Program-made: the position numbers and the translations under genes
Shown here: piece by piece, positions 1-11,069 of the stretch
How positions within the stretch are numbered: position 1 is the first letter of the stretch
Layout of the letters: every line of letters starts with the position of its first letter
Assembly (NCBI GenBank): GCA_958450365.1
Contig: CAUEEP010000904.1
Location: forward strand, 310,001 to 374,000
DNA from: Mesorhabditis belari
Lineage: Eukaryota; Nematoda; Chromadorea; Rhabditida; Rhabditidae
Length of the DNA stretch: 64,000 nt
Reading direction: 5' to 3'
The notes under the pieces: generated by a model
What the model was told of the DNA's origin: nothing
The model's input: the letters and a program-made list of their open reading frames with translations, nothing else
The model's database searches: none

Positions 1-81
1 TTGCTCGTTAGTTGTGAATTTAAGGAAACAGATTTAAGAGTTAGGATCGAAGAGTTGGAGATTGAAGTTAGAGATGATTGA
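1..81 (+). other. Open frame running in from the window edge
   Basis: Frame 1 is open from the first base to a TGA at 79-81 and would encode a charged tail rich in Glu, Arg and Leu. It could be the last codons of an upstream gene or a chance frame; nothing else supports it. Confidence 0.15.
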
Positions 82-117
82 ATACAAACTTTAGCTATTG
101 AACTAACTTAGCTAGAA

Positions 118-732
118 GTACCAGGGTACTCACGAAGTACCAGGGTACCCCAAGAAGTACAGGGTACTCCAAGAAGTACAGGGTAACCACCATTAAGAAG
201 TACAGGGTACTCTCCAATAAGTACAGGGTACTCTCCAATAAGTACAGGGTACTCTCCAATAAGTACAGGGTACTCTCCAATAAGTACAGGGTACTCTCCA
301 ATAAGTACAGGGTACTCTCCAATAAGTACAGGGTACTCTCCAATAAGTACAGGGTACTCTCCAATAAGTACAGGGTACTAAAGGTCTCCAATAAGTACAG
401 GGTAATCTCCAATAAGTACAGGGTACTCTCCAATAAGTACAGGGTACTCTCCAATAAGTACAGGGTACTCTCCCAATAAGTACAAAACGCTCCAAATAAG
501 TACAGGGTACTCTCCAATAAGTACAGGGTACTCTCCAATAAGTACAGGGTACTCTCCAATAAGTACAGGGTACTCTCCAATAAGTACAGGGTACTCTCCA
601 ATAAGTACAGGGTACTCTCCAATAAGTACAGGGTACTCCACAAAGTACAGGGTACTCCACAAAGTACAGGGTACTCCACAAAGTACAGGGTACTCCACAA
701 AGTACAGGGTACTCCACAAAGTACAGGGTAGA
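118..732. repeat. Minisatellite, 21-bp and 19-bp units
   Basis: Tandem array around the core GTACAGGGTACTC. From about 204 to 640 the unit is 21 bp (TACTCTCCAATAAGTACAGGG shortened here to its core CCAATAAGTACAGGG). From 636 to 730 it is a 19-bp variant (CCACAAAGTACAGGG). Long open frames across it, such as repeated LESTLYL on the minus strand, arise because 21 is a multiple of three and are not genes. The array abuts a dead mariner. Confidence 0.93.
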
Positions 733-734
733 GC

Positions 735-1375
735 GGCTGCGGTGAGACGTTTTGAGAAGCCGTCGATGGCGGCCAAAAGATACGCTGGATCGAGCTCAGC
801 CCAAGCTTTCTGGAGTGATTTCTTCAGTGAATCAATGCTTAAATGTACTTTTGAGCTTTTTAGCAGGCCTTTGCTTCGAGAACACTCCAAACTGAGTAAT
901 CCATTGGATTTAAATCGGATGGTGGCCACTGCTTAAAGCTGATGAGATCCGGGAAGCTTCGTGCATACCAGTCTTGGACAAGTCGGGTTTTGTGGGCAGG
1001 CGCCAATTTGTTAAAAGCACCAAATTTTCTGTCTTTGTGCCCAAGGCAGCACTTCCTGCTTCAAAATATCCAGATAATTATTTGCGTTTACTTTGATGCT
1101 CTGTTGAACATAAATTAATGGAGTCTTCCCATCAGAAGTGATTCTGGCGAAGACCATGACCGATTTGGGCTACCCAGTACGTCGTCCGATCGATCAGAAA
1201 TTGTTCCAAGACCATTATATCGACGAATTGTCTTGGAAACGACCGATTTTGCTGCTTAAAGCTGATGAAAAGCTGATGAAATGCAGAAAACTTCGTTCAA
1301 ACCATTCTTGGACAATTCGGGCTTTGTGGGCAAGCGCCCCATCCTGCTGAAAGCATCAAATTTTGTTTCCAAGAT
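735..1375 (-). pseudogene. Mariner-type transposase remnant, rearranged
   Basis: Minus-strand fragments match the catalytic half of a Tc1/mariner transposase. In order they are FQQDGALAHK (about 1330-1360), MVFARITSDGKTPLI (about 1120-1160), APAHKTRLVQDW (about 1000), DLNPMDYSVWSVLEAK (about 890) and SIDSLKKSLQKAWAELDPAY (about 780-840). Both DGALAHK and APAHK are present, so two copies of the same region are fused. Stops and frame changes interrupt it, and the downstream copy has lost the catalytic Asp. It is non-functional and may have cut off the 5' part of the lectin gene next to it. Confidence 0.8.
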
Positions 1376-1621
1376 AGCTTTGTAGCAAAGATAGTCAAAA
1401 AGTAGCAGAGATAGTCAACTCAAAAGCAAAGAACAGCAAACGTAAAGGGTAAACGGAGGTTGGTTCAGGGAATTTTGGGACACTCTGTTCATCATAACTT
1501 TCCTAAATGATTGTCACAATCTTATCGTCATATGTTGCTAGAAATGTTATTCTAAATATTAAATTGAACAGAACAGAACAGAACAGAACAGACTTTGGCT
1601 CGGCATTTTTTGCAATTTTAG

Positions 1622-4600
1622 CCGCTCAAGACAATCCCCCGATTTGCTTCGGTTTCTCGGTTGTCGATTTCTACTATCCAGGACAATGGATTCCACAGGT
1701 GAGCGAGTGAATTTGTTTACTTTAGACAAACTTTAGACACTTTAAAAAAATAGTTTTATTGTAGTAAATGTAGAGCATTTCTATCCATTCACTTTCAGTC
1801 TTGCTCCGCTATCATGTCGTTTATTTGCGAGAAACCACTCGGCGTCCCACCCACCACCGTCAATCCCTTCACCTGTGGAGCGCCCACATATTTTGGCAAC
1901 AATGGAACGGTTAGCTTCTTAGAATGATTAGATTCTTAGAACGGTTAGCTTCTTAGAACGGTTAGATTCTTAGAACGGTTAGATTCATAAAACGATTAGA
2001 TTCATAGAACGATTAGATTCTTTGAACGGGTAGATTCTTAGAACGTAGATTCTTAGAACGATTAGATTCTTAGAACGTCTAGATTTTTAGAACGTTTAGA
2101 TTTTTAGAACGATTAAATTCTTAGAACGATTAGCTTCTTAGAATGATTAGATTCTTAGAACGCTTATATTCTTAGAACGATTAGATTCTTAGAACGGTTA
2201 GCTTCTTAGAACCGTTAGCTTCTTAGAACGATTAGATTCTTAGAACGGTTAGATTCTTAGAACGATTAGATTCTTTGAATGGTTAGATTCTTAGAACGGT
2301 TAGATTCTTAGAGCGGTTAGACTCTTAGAACGATTAGATTCTTTGAACAGTTAGATTCTTAGAACGGTTAGATTCTGAGAACGCTTACATTCCTAGAACG
2401 ATTAGAGAAGACACAAATTCACTTTATAAAATTGAAAATCAAAACTTGAATCCGCATAAAAATATATAAAAAGACATAAAAGAATTTTCAGATCTCAAAT
2501 TTTAAGTTTGCTTTTAGTTCTGCTTTCAGTTGTGCTTTCAGTTAAGTTTGCTTTCAGATCTAGTCGTTTTCAGATCCAATCACCCGGCTATCCACAAGTT
2601 TTCCACAAGGTCGATTGTTCATGGCAGATCAACGCATTCAACAATTTTGTCAACATCGAATTTCCACCAATCAAAGCATCGGTAAAAGAAATTGAAGGAG
2701 AAAATGGAGTTATCTTTTTTCCAGGGCTATTGGTATCTGGATATCTACACTGGGACAACCAGAGACTACCAAAATTCGCTTTACTCGTAAGTAATTAAAC
2801 TCGTAAGTGATTAGAATCACAAGAAAATAACAAGCAAATGATATAAATGCAGAATGAATAATGGATTCTGTAAATCAAATAAGTTTTAGCCTAATCTAAT
2901 AAGGTAAAGAATTTTTAGTTATAAAATAATTTAAAATGAGTTTTAGCAGATCCTCAATTGATCTATTAGGTACATGCATAAGAAATGCGGATTTCAACAT
3001 TCGCATAAATTTCCAACGATAGAAGCCTGGTATCGATGAATGTTATCAACTATTTGAAAGTTTTAAATCTCCTCTACAAAATAGGCCAGGCAAAATAGGC
3101 TAAAACGTGTTTCAATTCATCGAACCGTTGAATAAATTTCGAGGGCGAAATGCGAGTGACCAAAAAAGGAATCGAGTCACTTTACGGACAAGTTTAGTGT
3201 GGTCAAAATAGAGTTAGCTTCCCAAAATTGAAGATTTAAAAAAAAGAATAACTATTGAGTTGGCGAATTGAAAACTGCGGGACTTTGAACTAAAATTTAT
3301 TCAACATAAAACCATCAATTCATTCCAAATAATTTCCATTATTATTGACGACTTCTGCCCATTTTACAGGCAATTTGCGGATTCCTCTTTCGTAGTAGGA
3401 TTTTGGTTTGTGTGTGAGACAAGTGTGAGACTCAAAAATCGAGGACTGGAGATGGAGACTGGAGATCCCAGTTTGAGCACTTTCTTCAAAAGAAACCCAT
3501 TTTGGTGTCAATAGAAAAGTTGTAGAGAATTAAAAATTAGGCTTATAGCCAAATTTCCAAAAGATACACTTAGTAGTTTCGCTTAAAATGCAGGTTTTGT
3601 TGCAAGTTTTGTGAAAATTCGTAAATTTTGCATTTCTTGAAAGCCAGTTTTTGAATCGTTCTGAAAATTTGGATATAAGCTTGATTTTTGATTCTCTACA
3701 ACTTTTCCATTGACACCAAAATGGGTTTCTTTTGAAGAAAGTGCTCAAACTGTCACATATGACAATAGCCCGCAGTTTTCAATTCACCAATCCAATATAT
3801 ATATCAATTCATTAAAAAAGTCTAACGGAAATGCATTTGCAGAAATTTCGATAGATTTCAAAACCCTCAAAATTATCAAAAAAGCCGGCTTTTTCACAAA
3901 AAAGAAAAATTATTGTAAAAACAAAGTTTTCCCATGAAATGATCCCAACTCTTAATTATTTTGAATGGTATTTTTAGGATAATGATTTTAGGGCGCTCAT
4001 TTTCCACTAAATAGTCAAAACCGAACTCTTGTGAAAGTGGGGTTTTCAAAAGTGCCCTTTTTTGGTCCCTAAAGTGACTGGATTCCTTTTTTGGTCACTC
4101 GCATTTTGCCCTCGAAATTTCTTCAATGGCTCAATAAATTGAAACACGTTTTAGCCTATTTTTTAGAGGAGATTTACAACTTTCAAATAGTTTATAACAT
4201 TCATCGATATCAGGTTTATCGATATCAGGTTTCTATCGTTGGAAATTTATGCGAATGTTGAAGTCCGCATTTCTTATGCATGTATTGGGTTGTCCAGTTA
4301 TGAATGCGTGTTTTTACTATTTTGTAAATTTCTCAAGATATCGAACAGATGTATATGAGTGTTATATATCATTCGAAAGCTGAAGATCTCCTCTACATTT
4401 TGATATAAAAACCTTTGAAATTTGTTCAGCTTTTGGGCAAATTGACTGCACAAAGGGAGAAGTCGTTTTCGGAAAAACCAGTTTCAGTTTAGCTATTCCT
4501 CAAGTTTTATGGTGTAAAATAACCGCCCAGAAAAGAAAAGGAAAGTAAAGATGCTCTGATATTGTTATATTAAAAAAAAGTTGTATTGATATATCTATTG

Positions 4601-5454
4601 GCCAAACATCAAACGATTAACTCAATTTGAGCGCAGCCAAAACTTGATCCAAAGGCACCCTTCCATTTTTTGGCCACCTCCTCTTATGTGCAGTCAATTT
4701 GCCCAAAAGCTGACCAAATTCAAAAACCTTTTATATCAAGATGTAGAGGAGATCTTCAGCTTTCGAATAATACTCATATATATCTTTTTCTTGATTTCGG
4801 TATCTTGAGAAGTTTACAAAATAGTAAAAAACCCGCATTCATAACTGGACAACCCAATACTTAATAAAAGCACATATTTTGAGGAAACTATCGTAACAAC
4901 TAGCCAACTTTTATTGATTCAATAAGATTTTGGTCACATTAACTGAGTCTAAAGATTCTTCATGAAATGATACCAAAATAAGACTGATACACTCAAAAAT
5001 TGTTTGTTTGGTTGGGGTAGTTTTCCTCAATACCTCAGCCCTAAGCCTGGAAATCTTCTTTTTTCAGGACAACGAATGACAAACCTTTCAACGAGACACT
5101 GAAAATTTCATCACCAACTCCTCAGGTTAATCAATTTTTGTAATAAATGATTCAAAGGATATATTTTAGATGTTGGTTCGACTTCTCACCGATGACCCGG
5201 ACGACATAAACCCATTCGAGTTCCACTATTCGGGCACCGATTGTAAGAAATCGAATTTTGTTAGAAGATATCTATCTAATATCTATCTAAAATAACTATT
5301 TCATACAGTATAACCCTTGTGTCTCTTATAGAAGAATCTAGATATATAACAATAACAATAACAATAATAATAATAATCTCATGAGCTTTCAGCTCCTCTA
5401 TACGTGAATCCAACTCCACCATCGAGAATCATGAAATTTCAACCAAAAAAATGA
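1622..5454 (+). CDS. C-type lectin + CUB domain protein (5' end missing)
   Basis: Seven exons with consistent phases: 1622-1698, 1799-1909, 2574-2681, 2725-2786, 5068-5125, 5170-5242, 5393-5454, giving 182 residues. The first two exons carry the end of a C-type lectin fold: ICFGF, then GQWIPQSC and FICEKP, with the usual C-x-W-x-C-x-C spacing. After a linker with one Cys comes a CUB-like domain: QSPGYP, DCSWQI, FVNIEF, then GYWYLDIYTG and FEFHYSG. Nematode clec genes with a CUB domain have this order and encode secreted proteins, often intestinal or immune-related; that role is inferred. No signal peptide or lectin N-half is visible, so earlier exons lie outside the window or were lost. An AATAAA lies about 55 bases after the stop. 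Introns hold a 17-bp array and a triple-nested transposon. Confidence 0.78.
1910..2408. repeat. 17-bp minisatellite in lectin intron
   Basis: About 28 degenerate copies of TTAGATTCTTAGAACGA fill most of the intron between lectin exons 2 and 3, starting right at the splice donor. Confidence 0.93.
3255..3795 (-). mobile_element. Mariner-derived element C, nested in A
   Basis: Starts TTGAGTTGGCGAATTG and ends with its complement, both sides flanked by TA. The minus strand keeps the last residues of a mariner transposase (YYERGIRKLPVKWAEVV, about 3330-3390). Inside, 3500-3740 is a second inverted repeat built on the same MTPKWVSFEESAQT sequence. Comparison with 61287-61300 identifies the insertion site exactly. 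Other copies: 18423-18964 and 27100-27641. Confidence 0.88.
4285..4857. mobile_element. Element B, TA-flanked fold-back MITE
   Basis: 573 bp with termini TTGGGTTGTCCAGTTATGAA and complement, flanked by TA. Arms are long and palindromic with the shared block GAAGATCTCCTCTACAT. It has landed in the terminal TA of element A. Other copies: 8138-8875 and 48340-48912. Confidence 0.88.
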
Positions 5455-5507
5455 CCTCTTAAAAAATCTTTTAAGCAATTAAACCTTTTGCAATTTGATA
5501 AAAGTTC

Positions 5508-5513
5508 AATAAA
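5508..5513 (+). promoter_or_regulatory. Poly(A) signal of lectin/CUB gene
   Basis: AATAAA 54 bases after the TGA of the last exon, the expected place for a nematode cleavage signal. It supports the chosen terminal exon. Confidence 0.6.
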
Positions 5514-5575
5514 AGTGAGATTTTCAATTTTGGCACTCAAGGTATTCTGTTTTCGACTTTTACAGCATTTAAAGT

Positions 5576-5868
5576 ACAAAGACAACTGGTTGACAACTGG
5601 TTGACAATGCTGACAATGATGACAATGCTGAAAAAGAAAAACCGATGACTTGGCTGGTGCATAAGTCTTTACAACTGGTTGGCAATGCTGAAAAAGAAAA
5701 AAACGATTACTTGGTTGGTGCATAAGTCTTTACAACTGGTTGGCAATGCTGAAAAAGAAAAAAACGATTACTAGGTTGGTGCATAAGTCTTTACAACTGG
5801 TTGGCAATGCTGAAAAAGAAAAACCGATGACTTGGTTGGTGCATAAGTCTCTACAATTTGTTTTACAT
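5576..5868. repeat. 62-bp tandem repeat containing a mariner end
   Basis: About four copies of a unit carrying TTGGTTGGTGCATAAGTC, ACAACTGGTTGGCAATGC and a run of GAAAAAGAAAAA. The first copy is shorter and itself contains a small repeat of GGTTGACAA. Confidence 0.85.
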
Positions 5869-6341
5869 ACGTCTTTTAAAAATAATGCCGCCAACAACGC
5901 AAACTATTAAAAAGCTTGATTGTTTCTCTGTCTGGCTTTTGGAAAACTCTTGGAAATCGTTGTTTTTGTCGATTTTCAAAGGGGCAAAGGCGAGGACCCA
6001 AAACTCCTCCGTTACCGAAGTCGCAATTTGGACACTTTCTTCAATACAAACCTATTTTGGTGCCAAAGTAAAAAAGATAGAGCTCATTTGATTACATAAG
6101 TCTGTAAAATTTGAAAACAATCCCTTCAGCGATTTTCTTTAAAACAGCAATTGAAAATTGCACAAAAATTTTACACAAAAATTCGTTTTTGCTGAGTTGA
6201 GGCTAGCTTTGAGCTTTCTCTCAAAAGCCATTTTGTCGAGAAATGATAGATCTTTTTAGTAATGAAAGACGCAGATAAAGGATTCTTTTCTATGAAAAGA
6301 AAAATTTGAAAGAATTTGCAAAGACTTATGCACTAACCTAA
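5576..6341. mobile_element. Mariner-like non-autonomous element with amplified left end
   Basis: The right end reads ACTTATGCACTAACCTAA, the complement of the classic mariner terminus TTAGGTTGGTGCATAAGT. On the left this terminus occurs several times because a 62-bp unit containing it is repeated (5576-5868). No transposase is readable; 5990-6090 may be degenerate coding sequence. Confidence 0.7.
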
Positions 6342-7231
6342 TACATTTGGGTCAGAACAACGACTTGGAGGTAGACGCTTTAAAGCATGCTACCGTAGCC
6401 AAGAATGTTACAGTAACCTCAATTGTAGTCCTATCGTATTTGTCGCTCACTAACGTTCACGTTTTCCACTGAGGAGGTCCTCGTTTTCCACTCAATCTAG
6501 GCCCCGCCCTTTTTGCCAATGGCTGGACAGACAGACGTCTCTTCAGGCACAGACGGACAGACAGACGTCTCTTCTGCTTTATATATAGATACTTTAAAGC
6601 TACCTGAGCTTTATATTTCAGAGTTGCGGTAGAGAAAGATCAATTGTTGAACTTGTATTTGACACGGAGAATAATTAACTTTGCAAATCCAAAGGATTCC
6701 AAAAGATCCAAAAAGCAAAGGAAAAAGTAGAACGTTGGACCGGAACTAGAGAGAATCTGCTTTATATTCTAACCCACTGCCACTCAGCCACCACTGCCTC
6801 TTCTCTGATCTCTGGGAAATCTACTTACAAACTCCGGTCGTGATTTTGAAATCCCATGCAAAACTTTACAAGCTTATAGGGCTTTGCTTTGTGTTCTAAC
6901 ACACTGCCACTGCCACACCACTGCCTTTAAAGGCTCTGGGGAATCTGGCCATCAATGCTTTAAAAGTCTCTGCACAATAAACTCGCAGTGAGTTTTAAAA
7001 TCCCATCAAAACTTTGCATGCTTATCACTTTTGACAGAGTGTTCCATAGCAGAAACGGAAAACAGATTCGGAATCGGCGTTGAAATCTGCGACGAATGAC
7101 ATATAGCACATGTCATTTGGCTACTACACCCAGTTGTAATTCCTTTTTATTATAATATGAACAAGTTATCTTCAGTTTGCTTTGTGTTGATTTAAAATCT
7201 GCTCACAATCTGCTCACATTTATCTGCTCAC
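6342..7231. other. Intergenic, repeat fragments only
   Basis: Around 6390-6450 a segment matches 11590-11650 in inverse orientation (TTACAGTAACCTCA). 6520-6600 has repeated ACAGACAGACGTCTCTTC followed by TATATATAGATA, typical of nematode Helitron or DNA-element ends but not conclusive. 6740-6960 holds two diverged copies of an ACACTGCCACTG-rich stretch. The last exon or 3' UTR of the minus-strand LAPTM-like gene should be here, but I could not place it. Confidence 0.5.
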
Positions 7232-10200
7232 AAAATGAATTGAGCCTTCCGAAACTCGAATCTCTCCAAATCGATGAAATAACGATAACAACAGCAAACA
7301 GCTCTCGTTGTCCATAATTGAAGAAGAAATTGAAAGCCGAGAACCGAGATCAATATTGTCACCGAGAGCTCTAAAGGTAAAGCTTATTGAATTGTAAAGT
7401 ATTGTAATTGTAAAGGTACTTTACAATAGTAAAGGTTTACTTTACAATAGACTGTAAAGGCTGAAGAGAGGTTTACTTTACAATATACTGCAAAGGCTGA
7501 AGAGAGGTTTACTTTACAATATACTGAAAGGCTGAAGAGAGGTTTACTTTATAATATACTGTAGAGGCTGAAGAGAGGTTTACTTTACAGTATACTGTAA
7601 AGGCTGAAGAGAGGTTTGCTTTACAATAGACTGTAAAGGCTGAAGAGAGGTTTACTTTATAATATACTGTAGAGGCTGAAGAGAGGTTTACTTTACAATA
7701 TACTGAAAGGCTGAAGAGAGGTTTACTTTACAGTATACTGTAAAGGCTGAAGAGAGGTTTACTTTATAATATACTGTAGAGGCTGAAGAGAGGTTTACTT
7801 TACAGTATACTGTAAAGGCTGAAGAGAGGTTTACTTAAATCCATTTTATAAGTGTTTAGCTTAAAATGCTTTATCAGTCTTCCTTTTGTCTTTTTCGTCA
7901 TTTCAGCCACTTTCAATTAGCATTTAAACTCACTGTACTCTTCGGGATTATCGACTTTTCCAATGAAAGCATTCAAAACGTATCTCGTCTCACACAGCGC
8001 ACAAATCATCATCATCACCAACATTATAGAGACAACGAAGCTCATGATTACCTAAAGATCTTTTGCTCTTAGGACATTTGGCATAAATTTTCATTGGTGC
8101 AGTTAATCTAGTTTCAATAATTGATGGTTTTTTTGTATTGGGTTGTCCAGTTATGAATTGGGTTGTCCAGTTACGATTTTGTAAATTTCTCAAGATACCG
8201 AGACATTTGCACATTTGGGTATTAGGTATTGGGTATTGGGTACGACATTTGCAAAAGTTTTTGGCTTTTTTTTAGCTTCTACCATCTTTTAGTCTATTTG
8301 GTTTATATAAATATTAAAAAAAAACACTGCACATTTTTCTATCATCATCTATCAGATACCGAAATCAAGAAAAAGATATATATGAGTATTATTCGAAAGC
8401 TGAAGATCTCCTCTACATTTTGATATAAAAAGTTTGTGAATTTGTTCAGCTTTTGGGCAAATTGACTGCACAGAAGAAGAGGTGGCCAAAAAATGGAAAG
8501 GTGCCTTTGGATCACGTTTTGGCTTCGCTCAAATTGAGTTAACCGTTTGATGTTTGGCCAATAGATATATCAATACAAGTTTATTTTAAAATATAACAAT
8601 TTCAGAGCATCTTTACTTTTCTTTTCTTTTCTGGGAGGTTATTTTACACCATAAAACTTGAGGAATAGCTAAACTCAAATGGGTTTTTTCGAAAGCGACC
8701 TCTCCCTTTGTGCAGTCAATTTGCCCAAAAGCTGAACAAATTCCAAAGGTTTTTATATCAAAATGTAGAGGAGATCTTCAGCTTTCGAATGATATATAAG
8801 ACTCATATACATCTGTTCGATATCTTGAGAAATTTACAAAATAGTAAAAACGCGCATTCAAAACTGGACAACCAAATATTTTGTACAAAATGAATGTATG
8901 ATCTTTTGTATTTTGACAACTTTTGTCAACGTTTAAGCCTTGTTTGTACAAACTTATTAACCAAAATGAATAAAATAGTTAAAATTTCAGTTAAAATAAA
9001 CATAAAACTAAAATTCTCCTTGACCAAAAATTCTCGAATAAGAACTTGTCACTTTTCTCGAGTGTGAGCCTGAACTCATCGCTCATTCTCAAAGCTACGA
9101 GCTCTCCAAAGATTGAAAAGCATTTCATTAAAACTTTCTCATAAAACTTTGGTACTTTTCCGTTATGAGGTCCAATTTTTTGTATTTAAAAAAAATTTTC
9201 TACATAAATTACAAAGCATTTACTGGTGGCTTAAAAAATTTGAGGCTTAGGCCCTTGAAATAAGCGCCAAGATCCAATCGTACATATAACTGTCTTCAAC
9301 TTCTTGTCACACTATAAACTCGACCAAATAGCTTGACTGGAAGTGCCTGACATTTAAGCACGTTTTGGATAATCCTATTTGGATGATCCTATAATCCTAT
9401 ATCCTATTCTCTGTCCTAGCTTTCTGTACTTTAACCACGTTATCTCAAAGCTGATTACACTTGGAAAGCTACAATACTAACTTGAAAAATGTAGGAAATA
9501 CTCTAAAATAGCACCAATAGCTTCAGCATATACAACAGAAGAAAGCTCTACAATAGAAGAAAGCTTCTTCCTCCACTTTTGAGTTCTTCCACTTCTGAGT
9601 CGAGGAACAAAAAGCCCCAGAGACTGGGCGACCAGAGAAGTACCAGGCGTTATGAGAAATGGGCCCTCATAACGGGAAAGTACCAAAACTTCCCACCTGT
9701 AACACAACAAATGGATATAAATGCTTCGCTTTTTGCTGTAAAATGCCGATGAAGAGAAAGAGTATGGTGATGATGGTGATGATCATCGGAATTGCAGCCA
9801 GCTTGTAGTTTGGTCGGGCGGATCCAGGCTGAACGTTGACTCATTTTATCGAATTATTATTTCATCCAATTCATTCGTTCCAGTCTTCATCACTTTTCAC
9901 TTTTCAATAACAATTTCTAAGCACCTGCACATTCTGCGATGAGATCACACAGTAAATCAGCGAAAAGCACACACCGAGCAGGGAAAAAAGACCAATAAAA
10001 CAGGTGGCAATCTGAAATTTTAATTATTTTAATCAGTTTATTCATTTTTTAGTTAAAGGGATCAAGTTATAAATAAAATATATGGAAAAATAGCCTAAAA
10101 TCACTACCTGATTGGTTTTTGTATATTAGATCTGTTAGATCGTACGTTAAATCTGTTAGATCGTTAGATTGAAACGCTAATTGAGGCTAACTTGTGCAAT

Positions 10201-11069
10201 TTAGCCAAATATTCAGCTAAATATCTTGAAATCTCTTCAAATCTTTTGAAATATAGAAATAAAACTCGAAATAATAAACACTTTGTTGTTTTTTTAGATT
10301 TACGAAAGCAATCTAGGGATTTCTACAAAAAATTGCACTAGCGGGATTCGAACTTGGCTTTTTCTTGGCTCCAACTTGGCGAATTACAGGTTCCAATGTA
10401 AATTCGAGTTTTTGTAATGATTTTAATCAATTAGAATTAAAAGAATTCTTGCGAAAACTTTCCCAATCGTTTTACAGAAAAATACAAAAAATTTCGCAGC
10501 GAGCAGGGTTCGAACCTACGCGGGCAATGCCCATCAGATTTCAAGTCTGACTCCTTAACCACTCGGACATCGCTGCTTGTGGAGAGGCGGCGGAAAATGG
10601 ATGAAAAGGGGTCCGGGGAAAAGGGGTCTCGGTGGAAAGGGACGCTCTTTCTGCAGAAAAGATATTGATTTTTTCAGGTAAACAAAGCCGTTTCTTCAAT
10701 TAGTTTTCAAATATTTTGAGAAGGAAAATAATTCGAAATTAATTCAAGCAATTTTGAATCAATTTTGGAATAAAATAGCTAGTTTTTCCTGGAAGTAAAA
10801 ATCATTTTTGAAAAGCAAAAAGTTTCGCAGCGAGCAGGGTTCGAACCTACGCGGGCAATGCCCATCAGATTTCAAGTCTGACTCCTTAACCACTCGGACA
10901 TCGCTGCTTGTGGGGAGGAAGGCGGAAAATGGATGAAAAGAGCTTGGATTTTTTTGATAACGACATTCTGGGGATTCTTTTTCAATTTTTGCTGGCTTCT
11001 AGTTTTCTAACTTTCTAGTTTTTTTTCTCGATCACTCACCCTGACATGCAATAGTCCAAAACATGTCAT
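7232..11069 (-). CDS. LAPTM-like four-TM membrane protein (3' end not resolved)
   Basis: Five minus-strand exons in consistent phase: 11040-11069 (start, MTCFGLLHVR), 9925-10011, 9697-9828, 7934-8051, 7232-7370; about 168 residues so far. Exon 1 has the Cys...HVR motif typical of nematode LAPTM/DUF7027-like proteins just before TM1. TM1 is IATCFIGLFSLLGVCFSLIY (residues 11-30), TM2 IPMIITIITILFLFIGIL, TM3 FVVSIMLVMMMICALC, TM4 LSVTILISVLGFQFLLQLW, followed by CCCYRYF, again as in the family. Such proteins sit in endosomal/lysosomal membranes; the function here is inferred only. The last exon after 7232 (phase 2 donor) was not found. Intron 1 holds two tRNA-Ser genes, intron 3 element B and intron 4 a 36-bp array. 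Confidence 0.68.
7415..7842. repeat. 36-bp minisatellite
   Basis: About eleven copies of a unit with the core GGCTGAAGAGAGGTTTACTT followed by TACAATATACTGTAAA. It lies inside intron 4 of the LAPTM-like gene. Units alternate between ACAATA, ATAATA and ACAGTA variants, suggesting higher-order duplication. Confidence 0.93.
8138..8875. mobile_element. Element B, rearranged copy
   Basis: Left end TTGGGTTGTCCAGTTATGAA is partly duplicated (a second GGGTTGTCCAG at about 8160), right end is its complement. An extra AT-rich stretch with repeated GGTATTGGGTA lies at 8215-8245. It sits in intron 3 of the LAPTM-like gene. Confidence 0.8.
8876..9696. other. Intron sequence, no feature seen
   Basis: The rest of intron 3 of the LAPTM-like gene. 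AT-rich with short repeats such as ATCCTATAATCCTATATCCT near 9380. Short open frames at 9477-9710 do not continue the protein. Confidence 0.4.
10495..10576 (-). tRNA. tRNA-Ser (UGA)
   Basis: 82-nt cloverleaf on the minus strand. Acceptor GCAGCGA pairs with TCGCTGC. The anticodon loop CTTGAAA sits in a CAGA/TCTG stem, giving anticodon TGA. A long variable arm and the T-loop GGTTCGAACC are present. It lies in intron 1 of the LAPTM-like gene, same strand. Identical copies at 10826 and 12205. Confidence 0.93.
10826..10907 (-). tRNA. tRNA-Ser (UGA), second copy
   Basis: Identical in sequence to the copy at 10495-10576, 250 bp away, with the same short 3' flank (GGCGGAAAATGGATGAAAAG on the plus strand), so this is a recent tandem duplication. 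Confidence 0.93.

Larger units (their letters stand above)
2969..4861. mobile_element. Palindromic TA-flanked MITE (family A), filled copy
   Basis: Termini GGTACATGCATAAGAAATGC face inward; the body is largely palindromic, with a motif AAATGCGAGTGACCAAAAAA in each arm. It equals the intact 738-bp copy at 61016-61753 but is split by two insertions, element C at 3255-3795 and element B at 4285-4857. Left flank is TA. No transposase is coded. It sits in the lectin intron before exon 5068-5125. Confidence 0.85.

Noticed and set aside
95..929. 200-residue minus-strand frames with LESTLYL or RVPCTYW repeats
   Set aside because: Products of the 21-bp array; the part after 740 is a mariner transposase relic in a broken frame.
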